Shown here: positions 23,875-34,396 of the stretch, piece by piece
Position numbering within the stretch: the first letter of the stretch is position 1
Layout: every line of letters starts with the position of its first letter
Notes under the pieces: generated by a model
Seen by the model: only the letters and a program-made list of their open reading frames with translations
Database searches by the model: none
Told to the model about the DNA's origin: nothing
Translations under genes and position numbers: made by a program
Origin: Archegozetes longisetosus
Lineage: Eukaryota; Arthropoda; Arachnida; Sarcoptiformes; Trhypochthoniidae
Length of the DNA: 64,000 bases
NCBI GenBank assembly: GCA_018873245.2
Contig: JAEMBT020000002.1
Location: 3,032,001-3,096,000, forward strand
Reading direction: 5' to 3'

Positions 23875-25228
23875 TTTTATTATATTTTCAAATGTGACTT
23901 TTGAAAAATATTTTTTTGTATTTAAGTTCTTAAGGTCAAAACAAATTTTTAGAGAAAAAGTTTTATGTTTTCTTCAATGGTTCTCATGCAATAAAATTTT
24001 AATGCTTTAGACTTTGAAAATTCCCACTATTATTATGTGAGGTCAAAGTTGCAAGGTTATAAGCAAAAATATATTATTTTGAGCTCCTTTATCAAAAAAT
24101 TCAAACAAATCGATATTTTAATATCGACATGGACTGGAATTATTGGTAAAATATTCTCAAAGGTTTGTATAAAATTCAAACTCTGTCTTAAAATACTTCA
24201 CTAAAGAGAATGCAGAAACGTTTTGACTATATTATAAATGCAGTATCGGATATATTAATATGAATTTTAGAAATAAAACTATTCGGATCAATTCGCTGTA
24301 GAAGATTTATTTTTCATTTAAATTCCTACACTGCACATCAACATGAATTCTCTATACAATTATTTTTAATTAAAAATACAAGTGATGTTTATTTTTGTCA
24401 AAACATGTCCAGAACATTAATATTTCATTACTATAACTGCATTTTAGAAAAGAGGATTTTTAAAAAATTTTAAGTTAATAATTAATACACAGTAAATCTA
24501 AAGCAAATCGCCTTTACTTTAATATACAGAGGATTATCATTATTTATTTATCTCCTCTTAAATCAAAAATTCAACAATGCAAAAGCGTGCATTCCCAATT
24601 GTTGCTATGAATAATTATAACATTATTGTTTATTTCAAATACGCGATTAGATCTAATTATCTTAAGATCTACCGAAAATATTGTCGTCGGAAGTTGGATG
24701 TGCTTTTAGACAACTTTCCAAAGAAATCAGAAGCTCTACTTTAGAATAGAGAAAGATTAAGAATTTGTGACTTAATGTTTCTCAAAGAGTAGTCATCTGA
24801 AACATATAATACATGAACTATGAGGTAAAAGCGCTTGGTTTAACGTTAAAAATTAAGAAAAGATTACGATAGAGCGGAGGTGGTTCAAATGCTGTTTATA
24901 AGAAATGAGCCAAAAAAGTGAGTGAATAGAATCTGATTTCAATAAACTCGGTCCTATCCTTTCAATAAACTCGGTCCTATCCTTTCAAATACAATGGCCT
25001 AAGACCAATTTTGAAGGTTTAAGTGTCAATTGATAAATGCGAGATTTACAACCTCTTATTACTGTATAATCAACTTTCACATTCGATATCTTCAATTACC
25101 AGAGATTATTTGAGATATCATAAGAGCAAAATTTAAATAAATTTTGGATATTATAAAGACATTCATGTAAAGTCTTTGATATATGATTGTGGGCATTCAT
25201 GCCCTTAACCAGATGAAATACAAAGGAG
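23875..25228. other. Spacer of the palindrome: receptor intron with exon-2 remnant
   Basis: From 24126 on, this is the reverse complement of intron 2 of gene D (60.79 down to 59.76 kb), beginning with the last 37 bp of exon 2 (TWTGIIGKIFSK). The 250 bp before 24126 are unmatched. A short perfect palindrome (CGATATTTTAATATCG) sits at 24110, just outside the breakpoint. Confidence 0.75.
24940..24988. repeat. Tandem duplication of 24 bp in the spacer
   Basis: TTTCAATAAACTCGGTCCTA plus four bases occurs twice in a row here and once in the matching intron of gene D (about 60.0 kb), so this is a recent local duplication. Confidence 0.85.
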
Positions 25229-26320
25229 ACCAATATTTTCCTATGGACCACTGGGCCCCGTTCGATTTTAATGAGTGACATATCATTTGAAATCTTTTGA
25301 CGCTTAACGCAAAAGCCTATAGGGACTTTTTACCGAAATCAATAGTTTTCGAGTTATGAAGAAAAAATCGCCTTATGTTAGAAAGAATTTTTTCGGGTTT
25401 TTAGCCACAAAAATATAACATTTGTGTTGCCCGCTTCCTACCACATGGAGATAAACCCGAAGGAAGCATAAAACTATAACTAAAAATAAACTAAAAAACT
25501 ATAAAAATAATTAAACTGTGTCAGTGCCACCCGGATAGGTAAAATTTTTGAAAAAATCATCAAATTGCCTACCTGGTGATTTGATCTTAAATAGGTATCT
25601 GCCATATCCGAGGTACCAGAGCACTGTCATTATATGTGCACAGCATCCGACAGTTCTGTGGCCGTTTTTGCACTGACAACAGTACTCAATTATTGAATCG
25701 GTTCCGAACATTTTCTTATCTACTATAATGTAGGTCAGATACTTTGTTTGATTCCGGAACCGAGAATGAATATGCCCGCGAATAAGCATTAGGTTCTAGT
25801 ATGGAGGACCCGGCCTGGGTCACAGGGCTAACCACCCTAGAGGGGTGTTGGCCCTGCCCCGTTCTCTTTGTAAACATAACTTGGAACACTTCTAGATTTC
25901 AATGCTCGTGGTTTTTGGATTTAGAGACCAGTTACATAACAGTGTCAAAGAGACTATTGATGTATTCACCTTGTTGAACTGAGTCTATTGGTATCCAACT
26001 TCGGGTTCTAGATCACTTGGTTTGCTAGCCATCGCTCTAAGCATGTCATATTTTTTTGACTAGTTACCTTCCTATAACTCTGTAGAGGCTTACTCTAAGG
26101 TACGGATCTAATTCGGCTTTACGAAACCTTTCTAAATATATGAATATTAAAAGGGGTTTGGCTTCAATACGCATAAATTGTAAATTGCCGTTCCGAATCT
26201 TTTGGAGCTTATAACTCGGAAACAGAATGAGATAGACTATAAGTTATGTATATATTTGACCTCAGCAAAAAAAGATCCATCCAATGATACTAAAATCAGT
26301 ATGGCCCAAAAATATTGTTC
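25229..26320 (-). mobile_element. SWIM zinc-finger element, short copy with both ends
   Basis: Imperfect terminal inverted repeats (AGACCAATATTTTCCTATGG and, on the other strand, AAGAACAATATTTTTGGGCC) bound about 1.1 kb inserted in the receptor intron; gene D lacks it at the matching place (about 59.75 kb). It encodes 92 residues (25789-25511) carrying the SWIM finger. No transposase catalytic domain is visible, so it is a non-autonomous derivative that kept part of the coding region. The block GGCCCTGCCCCGTTC...CCCTGTGACCCAGGCC is shared with the relic at 39.2-39.3 kb. Confidence 0.75.
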
Positions 26321-29300
26321 TTATTTTCAAAAATATATTATGAAAATTTCGTAGTATTTTTGAAAGTTTTTCATGTTTAATCATGAATTCCATTAAAATA
26401 GTCAACGATCTTATCGCTTAACGAAACAAATGATGTTAATTAAAAATTCAGTATAGGCGAATCATATTGAACAAATAAAAAATATTAGTAAATATTGCGT
26501 GTATTAATACGGTAGGACTAACCGCGAGACAAACTTTGATAACCCTCTGTAATTTCTTTTAAATGATTGATTTAAGTAAACATATAATTTAATACATAAT
26601 TAACAAAGAAAGTAATTAACTTTATATTTTCATTCCTTGCAAATTAAAGTTACTTGGTATCAATTATTATATTAATCGTATTCACCTAATGAATACTTTA
26701 AAAGATTACACTTCGAAATTTCGAAAAATAAAGTTTCGAAAACCCTGTTTTGAAGCCCTAATAATACGATAAACCCCATTTTGTTTTATAGGAATATTAC
26801 TTTTAGATCTTTATTAAGAAACCAATGGATTGGTAGGGAAAATGGTAACATAGATGAAATTGTGTTCATTAAAATGTTTGGCATATTATTCTTTATTAAA
26901 TTCAACCTTGCTGTGCATCCTTTAGTTTTCTACATGTAATAGTCTTTATTTTGTAGGTTTTAATTTTATAAAACATCGAATTAACGTGAACTGCAGACAT
27001 AGAACTATAATCATTTAAAATTAAATAAACTCAATTATTCATAATTTATTCTAGAAAACTTGGAAAAATAGAAAATCTTTTGCGGAATAATGTTTATTAA
27101 TGAATGAAAAACTTAATTTTTTATAATTTTTAAGACTCTGTCTGCTAATCTGTTAATCTATCGGAGTTTCTCTGCAATTTAGTAATAGTTAAAACAAGTT
27201 TATTCCCCAAATTAGACTTATTTATTAAATTAATGTTCAATTTAAATCTATTTGATATTTGAAGATGTTTCGTTTCAAAATTTAGTTTGTTTTAAGTTTA
27301 GAAAATCGGATTCATTTTTCTGATATTAATCTTAGAAATAGAGCTTTCAAGACTTTATTTTTCGAAACCTCGAAGTGTCTTTAATTCGTTAATCTGCAAA
27401 GTTATGATACTTTCTTTTTAAAAAATTTATTTTCATTACAAATGAGTTGATTAATAGCTAAACAAAGAACTCTAATCAGGATCTGTTTAAAGGAAGCAGA
27501 TATCGGTTTGTCGGGTCTTTCGATTAATTGGGAGCGATCCAAAGATGTTCTCTTTACAAATGCTCATATCATATCTCAAGTTACTTTCATAACTTCTCGA
27601 CCTAAACCTGAACAAAATATTGCATCAGTTGTCGAACCATTCAATGCGTTGGTTTGGATTTGTTTAATTTTTGCTTTTATTCTTATATCGTTTAATTTAT
27701 TACTTATTTCTCGATATATTCCCGAATCGAAAAACATTAATTTCAGTTCAGTTATGATTTCAACACTATTGAGACAACAAATTCCATGTGTATTGCCTTC
27801 TGTGGGATCATTGAGGATAGTGTTATGCAGTTGGATATTAGGATGTCTCGTATTGACATCAAGTTATAGCGGATGCCTTTACTCGTCGATGACTTCTTCA
27901 GAATTGAAAACTATCGATACTCTGATGGATTTGGCGATCGCACAAACAAATGGAAAAATACAAGTCGTTGCAAAAGCAAACACTGATTATTATCATTCAT
28001 TGAAGGTTCAATTTTTTTATTCAATTTTGTTTAGTGGGATCCAGATTTCATAATCTTAATTAAGGAAGTAGTAAGAATTTAATAAAATCAATTCAGTCTA
28101 TATTGATCTAAAATTATTCATATAGAGTAATTTTTTCGACAATGTAGAAGTCATCCACTATTATCCGAGTTTTAATTTTTTGATGAAATAATCAAAATTT
28201 GATATTTACAGCTTTATATTGACTGAATTTTCATAAATTAGGTGTCATTTTTATTTGATTTATATGTTTATAATAGCTTTTAATTAATTAAACCGTAAAT
28301 TGATTTTAATGGTTATCTAAAATCTTTTTAGAGAAAAGAATCAAACATTTTATCTTGAATTTTTTATTTCGGTATCCCTGAACTCCTATTATTTTAGCTG
28401 ACAAACTGGTTTAGAACTTCGTGTATTGTTAAGATTATCTAAAGTCCAGTATGACTTGGTATCACTTTTTATTCATAAATCGCTCCCAATTCTGTACTCA
28501 TAAGAAAGTTCTGAAGTTTGAAATTTGCATATTTTTTTAAAGAAAGCAGAGTTTGGAGTTCACCAGGAAATTGGAAGATTGATAGAGCCAGTGTATCAAA
28601 TTGATATAGAAATAGTTATCAACTCAACAAAATCTTTAGCATTCATATCAACCAGAGATTATTTGACTGATACAATGTTTAGACTTGGTGAGAAATTATT
28701 TCATTTGCCACCACAGACACAGGAATCTACACTTTTTTTTGGATATTATGGCGATTGCACTACAAAAGAATTTTCAATATATAAAAGAATTTAATAAATT
28801 GTGAGTCTAATATGAACTGCATCAAAAGTTAGGAAACCTTTCTAAATAATATTTTGATCTTTGATTCAGTGTTTCTGATGTGATTAAAGGCGGTCTCTTT
28901 CAATACTGGAAACTTGTGGAGGAAAGAAAAGTTTCAAAAACTCATCAACAAAGCTTTGGTTATAATAAGGAAGCAGTTCATGATATCAATGCCATAAGTT
29001 TAAATCAATTACAAACCTGTTTATATGTATTTGTTATCGCACTTATAGTTAGTTCATATATATTTATAACTGAATTATTCAAATTCAAACAAATGTTTAA
29101 AAAATATTCTACTCGTTTATGGACTTTGAATTCAAATTCAATCGATTCTTAAATGAGAAATCAATTTCTATTCAACGATTAAAAATTATGACAATAATCT
29201 ATTACTTATTTTATGTGTTAGAATATGTTTAATGAATAAGTTGTTAAAATTGTTTACCTAACAATCGAGACATCAATTTTGAAGCCTAACAATTTTTATG

Positions 29301-29622
29301 TACTATTCTATCATAAAAATGGATTAGTTTTAGAAATAATAGCAATAAAAAGAATTAAATTTGTGTTTTGTGAGTGCACATCATTTAAATTTGGAGAAAA
29401 AATTTTCATTCAGTAGATAAAAATTAATTTGAATATTCAAACAGAATTAGGATTGAGTAAAACTTCGTTTTTATTCGGTTTATATTCGATATATGTTTCA
29501 AGATTCACATGAATATTGAGTTTTGTTCCGACTCACGCCCCCTATCACAAACTGTGGTCTGATATTGCTCCGTCATATGCTATTGTCTTGTCTGTCAGCT
29601 TTTTCCTTTGCCTTTGAATTTG
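25455..29622. repeat. Right arm of the 11.4-kb inverted duplication
   Basis: This is the reverse complement of 18179-23650 minus the mariner copy. It contains pseudogene B exons 3-5 and most of the SWIM element. It keeps continuity with the receptor intron on its inner side, so it is the parental arm and the left arm is the inverted copy. Confidence 0.95.
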
Positions 29623-29674
29623 GTCTTACAAGGTCCTTCTCATTTTTTAATAGACAATTTTGATATTTGTTATA

Positions 29675-30415
29675 TACACACAATTTCAAAACTAACTGGG
29701 ACACTTTAAATTGATACAACTTTCCAACCGATTGACCGAATTAAGTCAAATTTTTTGCAAAATAACCAGTAAACATATAGAATTTATTTGCATCAGGAAC
29801 CATTATAATATCTTGTAAAATAGAAATGTTATTAAAGGAAATATCAAAATCTATAATAAATATGTTTCATATTTTATATAAATGAACATTTGCACCTTTA
29901 ATTTAATAAAATTATCATTATATTAATTAATTAAACGTAATTTAATCAAAGGGTTAGTCAAAAGCCAAAACCCACTCATTACTTCAAATGAGCAACTGTT
30001 GGAAGTACTCAATCATGTTTACGAACAAATGCGAGATGTTTCTTGGCGTCAATATTTCATCAATTTGATTGACTCAACGCCCCGTCGATTGCAAACAGTG
30101 ATTGATTCTAATGGAAGTTATACACGATATTAATTGATATTAATTTATAATTTCATCAATTTGATTTATTTTCATACATACTTTGTTAAAAGTATTTTAT
30201 TTTATAAATCCATCCATTAATTATCTAAACAAATATTAATTTCTCGTTTTTCTTTTATAACTTTTTTTGTTTATTAAGATATTTAAATGATTTCTTTTGT
30301 AATAAAATTCTATATGTTTCTAGATTATTTTGAAAAAAATTTCATTAAAATTGCTCTACTCATTATAGAGTTATAACCATTTAAATTTTCCCAGTTAGTT
30401 TTGAAATTGTGTGTA
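29675..30415 (+). mobile_element. Tc1-like deletion derivative, 741 bp
   Basis: Perfect terminal repeats (TACACACAATTTCAAAACTA, continuing ACTGGGA) are flanked by TA on both sides. Inside, 29963-30133 encodes the C-terminus of a Tc1-type transposase (SWRQYFINLIDSTPRRLQTV ... SYTRY stop). The catalytic part is deleted. Confidence 0.9.
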
Positions 30416-30579
30416 TACTAAGTTGAGAGTCCCAATCACGAATATGATAATCATTCTCTAATCGCAAAAATAGGAACTATTAAATTTATTTATCCTTTCA
30501 CTTTTCTTTTTTAGCTTGAGTTGCTATCTTATACTTTATGAATATCACAAGTTTCTAATGTAGAATACCATTTAACAAA

Positions 30580-31146
30580 GGGACCTGGACGAAAGGCCGA
30601 CAACAAAAAGAACAACAGTTAAAAGACCTACAGGACAAAAGACCGACAGGGACATAAGACCGACAGGACAGAAGACCGACATTTAAGGAAAACATGGAAT
30701 GATTGTACTTTATGGGGGTAAGGGTGTTCCGCCCACTTCACCCCCCACTTTATATATATCGTTCGGCTCAGCTCGATAAGACGAGTTCACCGATACCCCA
30801 CTTGAGATCCTAGGGTCCAGCTACAAAAAGTTGGGCCTAGGTCCACCATATATACACCGTTCGACTCAGCTCATTAAGACAATTTCGATGATATGTTAGG
30901 TCAGGTTAGGTTAGGTATAAGATTCGAGTCACTTTGTCCAAGTGGGGTATCGATGAATTCGTCTCATCGAGCTGAGTCCAACGATATATATAAAGTAGGG
31001 GTGGAGTGGGCGGAAACCTTACTCCCATAAAGTACAATCATTTTATGTTTTTCTTAAATATAGGTCTTTTAACCCTGTCGATCTTCTGTCCCTATCGGTC
31101 TTTTGTCCTGTCGGTCTTTTGGTTTTCGGTCTTTCGACCCAGACCC
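30580..31146. mobile_element. Foldback element with 8-bp target duplication
   Basis: TTAACAAA at 30572-30579 and 31147-31154 flanks ends that are imperfect inverted repeats (GGGACCTGGACGAAAGGCC and GGGTCTGGGTCGAAAGACC on the other strand). Each end carries a cluster of GACCGACAGGA units facing inward. The middle has AAGTACAATCAT and CGATGAACTCG-type inverted blocks and a TTAGGT run near 30.9 kb. An 8-bp duplication suggests the hAT or P class. No coding capacity is seen. Confidence 0.85.
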
Positions 31147-31159
31147 TTAACAAATGATC

Positions 31160-32146
31160 TTTACATATTAACTTCAGTATTTCCACGAGAAAAATTACAT
31201 ATAGTGTCTAGAGCCTTATTGGGCTTCAACACATTTTGCAAGAAATTTCAGTTCATTTTAATTGAATAATAATAAAACCTAAATGGCCGACCATTTAGTG
31301 GTGTATCATACAATATGGAAATTTCTAGCTATTTCTATGCAATTTCGAAATTTACTATCCATTTCTAAAATTTTCTATTTGCTTTTAGACTTTTGAGGAA
31401 TATCTTGAAGATTCTCAAACTATATGGAATATAATTTTTAGAATGCTCCAGAATAAAACATATGTCATATAAGTAGCAATTTCGGAATATTAATAAAACC
31501 GCTTCTACGGGAATGGTGTAACGAAATGTTTTTCCCTAATTCTCCTTCTTAATCTTTGTTGCTCATCTGTCTTCGTCAGTGTACAGGAACAGTATTATTT
31601 TTTAATTTAATTTTTTCTGATACCAAGGCATGTGATAGTAATTTAATACCGCCAGAAACATCATTGGTTCAATGATTTGATCGCTTTTCTTTCGACAATG
31701 TGAAAATTTTGCTCGAAGAATTCTGAACTGTATAAATATGTACGGCATTGATGTTGATTTAAAACATCTCAGTTATATAATTACTTTTTATTCATTACGC
31801 TATAGTTAAATTTCAACAACTGTTTTCCAACCCATGATTAGACATTCATGGTATAAAGCTGGCATGGTATATATCGCAACATCCATGAAAGTTTTATAAC
31901 GTGAACCAAGTTGTTTTGATTCACTGAATCTTCTTGTAGTGTAAACAGTTCTCAATATAGCGAGGATATATTTATTCGTTGTAGTTGTGTGAGTTAATTT
32001 TGTGCCTCAATCATTTTATATTGATTTTCATTATTATTGTCCCTGCCAGTAATATTGTGTAGTATATTGACACACCAACAAAATTTTTATTCAAACGATA
32101 TTTTTTCAATTGAGTAAAAATTATATTTTTGAAAAGGATCCTCAGC
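31160..32146. other. Unassigned AT-rich region
   Basis: Nothing recognisable is seen except a small palindrome, AAATGGCCGACCATTT, at about 31282. Confidence 0.5.
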
Positions 32147-32149
32147 ATA

Positions 32150-32730
32150 CGATCTTGGACAAATCTAACCGCGATTTTGAAAAAGTTAAATAACTTTTGA
32201 ATGCCTTATCTGATTTTAACGATTTTTGAAGGATTTTGTAGCTTGATAATTATAGAATAATATTTTAAAATAAACACATAATAGTTTTATTAATTATAAT
32301 TTAGATAAATGCATTTATTAAACAGCTAGCAACTTAACTAGAATAAGCAAATAAAAAACGTAATTTAATGCGTAAATCGTTGGTCCAAAAGGAGGGGCTT
32401 ATTTTCAACTCGAGAGATGATTTAGTCGAAGCACTGCAAAATGCCCACCAATCTATGTGCTCTCCTGATTGGCGCCAATATTTCATCAATTTGGGTTACT
32501 CAATGCCTGATCGATTGAGAGAAGTCATAGACAATTCCGGTGGACACACTAGTTATTGATTATTGTTTAATGCACTCTTTGTGAATTTACTATGATAAAA
32601 TTTAATATCTGTTGCTATCTTGCTACGTAATTTATAAGGTTTAATTTGCTTCAAATTTCATTAAAATCCGATTGCGCGTTCAAAAGTTATCTTAATTTAA
32701 GCAAATTGCAGTTAGATTTGTCCAAGATTG
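32150..32730 (+). mobile_element. Tc1-like deletion derivative, 581 bp
   Basis: Inverted ends (TCTTGGACAAATCTAAC, a few mismatches) lie between TA dinucleotides at 32148 and 32731. The open frame 32368-32559 encodes a transposase C-terminus, PDWRQYFINLGYSMPDRLRE then VIDNSGGHTSY. It is homologous to the tail in the 29.7-30.4 kb element, but the terminal repeats differ, so the two are sister families. Confidence 0.85.
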
Positions 32731-32857
32731 TATATGCCACGTTGTACTAAAACCTTCATTGACAGATGAGGTTTCTTGTGAATCTAATGAAGTGACTGCA
32801 AAAAGAAACTAGATGTAATGTCACGTTTAAATTCGTGACTTGGGACTTTTCAATTTA

Positions 32858-33200
32858 TTTTAAAAGGAGGATTCCATTATAACATTGGCCCTTCCCCTCA
32901 AAAATGGATAAAATAATTTTTTTAAAACAGGGAAAAAACCAATTGAACTCATTTATAATGCAAAAAAATTGAGTTTTATCGTATTTTTTGTTGTTTTTTG
33001 TGCAATTTTTTAAATTCATTAACAAAAAAAGATGTGAAAAATCGAATTTTAGATGAATAAAAATGAAAAAGAATATGATTTTTCGCAAATGAAAAAATTT
33101 TAATTAATGAAAGAATTAATAAGGAAGATTGAAAAAATATTTATGTAAAGAAGTTTCAAACTCAGCATATTTCATTGCAAAGTTGACACTCTTGGCTGAT
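32858..33200. repeat. Dispersed repeat fragment, relative of 39.45-39.68 kb
   Basis: The string CATTATAACATTGGCC, then AAAATAATTTTT...AAAAC, matches CTATAACATTGGCC...AAAATAATTTTTCCTAAAAC at 39457 onward. No coding part or terminus is recognised. Confidence 0.5.
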
Positions 33201-33212
33201 GAACCTTATATA

Positions 33213-33767
33213 AAGGAGGGGTAGGAATAAGCACTGAAAACTTGCCGATCGAGTGATTTTGATCAAATTTAATATAGTTATAGTCCATGTCCAACTATTA
33301 AGTTTGACCAAAGGTTTGACCCGACTCCGCGCCTCGCGCGAGAATTAAAGTGTTATAATCTAAAATGTGGAAAACTTTATTTCAGCGAAACGGGACAAGA
33401 TAGAAACACCAAACCAACGCAAATATGAGTGAAAATTGATTCTAAACAATACGTGAACATTTCAAACCAGTACTATTCGTACAAATATATTTCATGAAAA
33501 AGTGAAAATTTTGAAATTTTCCACTATCTTTGCCCATAGTCCCCAAAGATTTTTTTCTATGTAATTATAGAGTAACATCTCACCTACATAAAACAACAAA
33601 AAAACTTTTGGGGACTCTATGGGCAAATATAATATTGAAAAAAAAAACTAACCGGTATAATGTATTCGCAATTGTGTACATGTAAATATAATTATATACA
33701 TATCAGTATAAATATACTGAGTTTGATCAAAATCGGTCCATTAGAATGCTTATTCCTATTCCTCCTT
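33213..33767. mobile_element. MITE with TA target duplication, 555 bp
   Basis: Inverted ends AAGGAGGGGTAGGAATAAGC and AAGGAGGAATAGGAATAAGC (other strand) lie between TA dinucleotides, consistent with a Tc1/mariner-type MITE. A second inverted pair inside (TTTGCCCATAGTCCCC at 33530 and its complement at about 33610) forms a nested hairpin. It has no coding capacity. Confidence 0.8.
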
Positions 33768-33959
33768 TAATACCTTTTTTGAGAACCTGACTAAAGTTTA
33801 TTCAAGCAGTATGTAATAAATATTATTTCAAAACTTAATAAAATTTCTGTAATTATTATAAAATAAGATTTAAATTTTTTTAACATTAAATATTTTAAAC
33901 ATATTCAAAATAATTTGAAAAAGAATAAAAATTGAATTTTTGCTTTTTGTATTTTTTCA

Positions 33960-34064
33960 ACATGTTACCCCAAAAGGGCTAGCTTTTCCTTTTAACCAAA
34001 GCTTCTTTAGATAAAGTTGTTTTTTAGGAAAAATTCCCAAGCTAGCCCTTTCGGGGTAACATGT
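33960..34064. repeat. Hairpin, 105 bp
   Basis: ACATGTTACCCCAAAAGGGC and GCCCTTTCGGGGTAACATGT are inverted ends with one mismatch, and the stem continues through AGCTTTTCCT-like sequence. Possibly a very short MITE. Confidence 0.8.
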
Positions 34065-34396
34065 ATAAATAAAATTTTGAAATTTTATTATCTTTATAAC
34101 TTTCTTAATAATGAAAATTTTATGATGATTTTTCTTCCTCATAAACTTGTATTCAAACTTTAAATTTTAGTGAAAAAATTTTCAAAATATCTCTAACGGT
34201 TTTCTTACAATAAAAATTTGAAATTTCAAACTTCTGGAATTTTCTGCAGCGCTCAGGCGCGTCCAATCTCAAAGTGATAAGCACAAACATATATTCTTTT
34301 TTTGTGTTCTTTTTGAATAAAAAATTTCAAAGAACTCGGTGTCTCAAGGGAATTTTCTATGGGGCCACCGAATCCTCCTTTGTACTAAATTTGTTA

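Larger units (their letters stand above)
24126..29152 (+). pseudogene. Ionotropic receptor pseudogene B
   Basis: Segments in order: the end of exon 2 (24126-24162), exon 3 (27493-28005, 513 bp, open, with TM1, pore and TM3), exon 4 (28543-28800, 258 bp) and exon 5 (28870-29152, TM4 and stop). Exon 1 and most of exon 2 are absent. Exon 4 has the same extra T as pseudogene A, shifting frame in lobe S2 after QESTL. A complete short SWIM element lies in intron 2. Exon 3 is still fully open and identical in protein to A apart from A's frameshift. Exon 4 differs from A at several residues (PVYQIDIE against PVRQSDIE), so the arms have not evolved evenly. Confidence 0.9.

Noticed and set aside
25511-25789. 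SWIM frame as a host gene
   Set aside because: Three copies with shared flanks and terminal inverted repeats, one absent from the matching intron of gene D, show it is transposon-borne.
30895-30925. TTAGGT run as interstitial telomere repeat
   Set aside because: Only three or four degenerate units inside a foldback element; similar words at 15.0, 9.4 and 63.3 kb look like dispersed repeat sequence.
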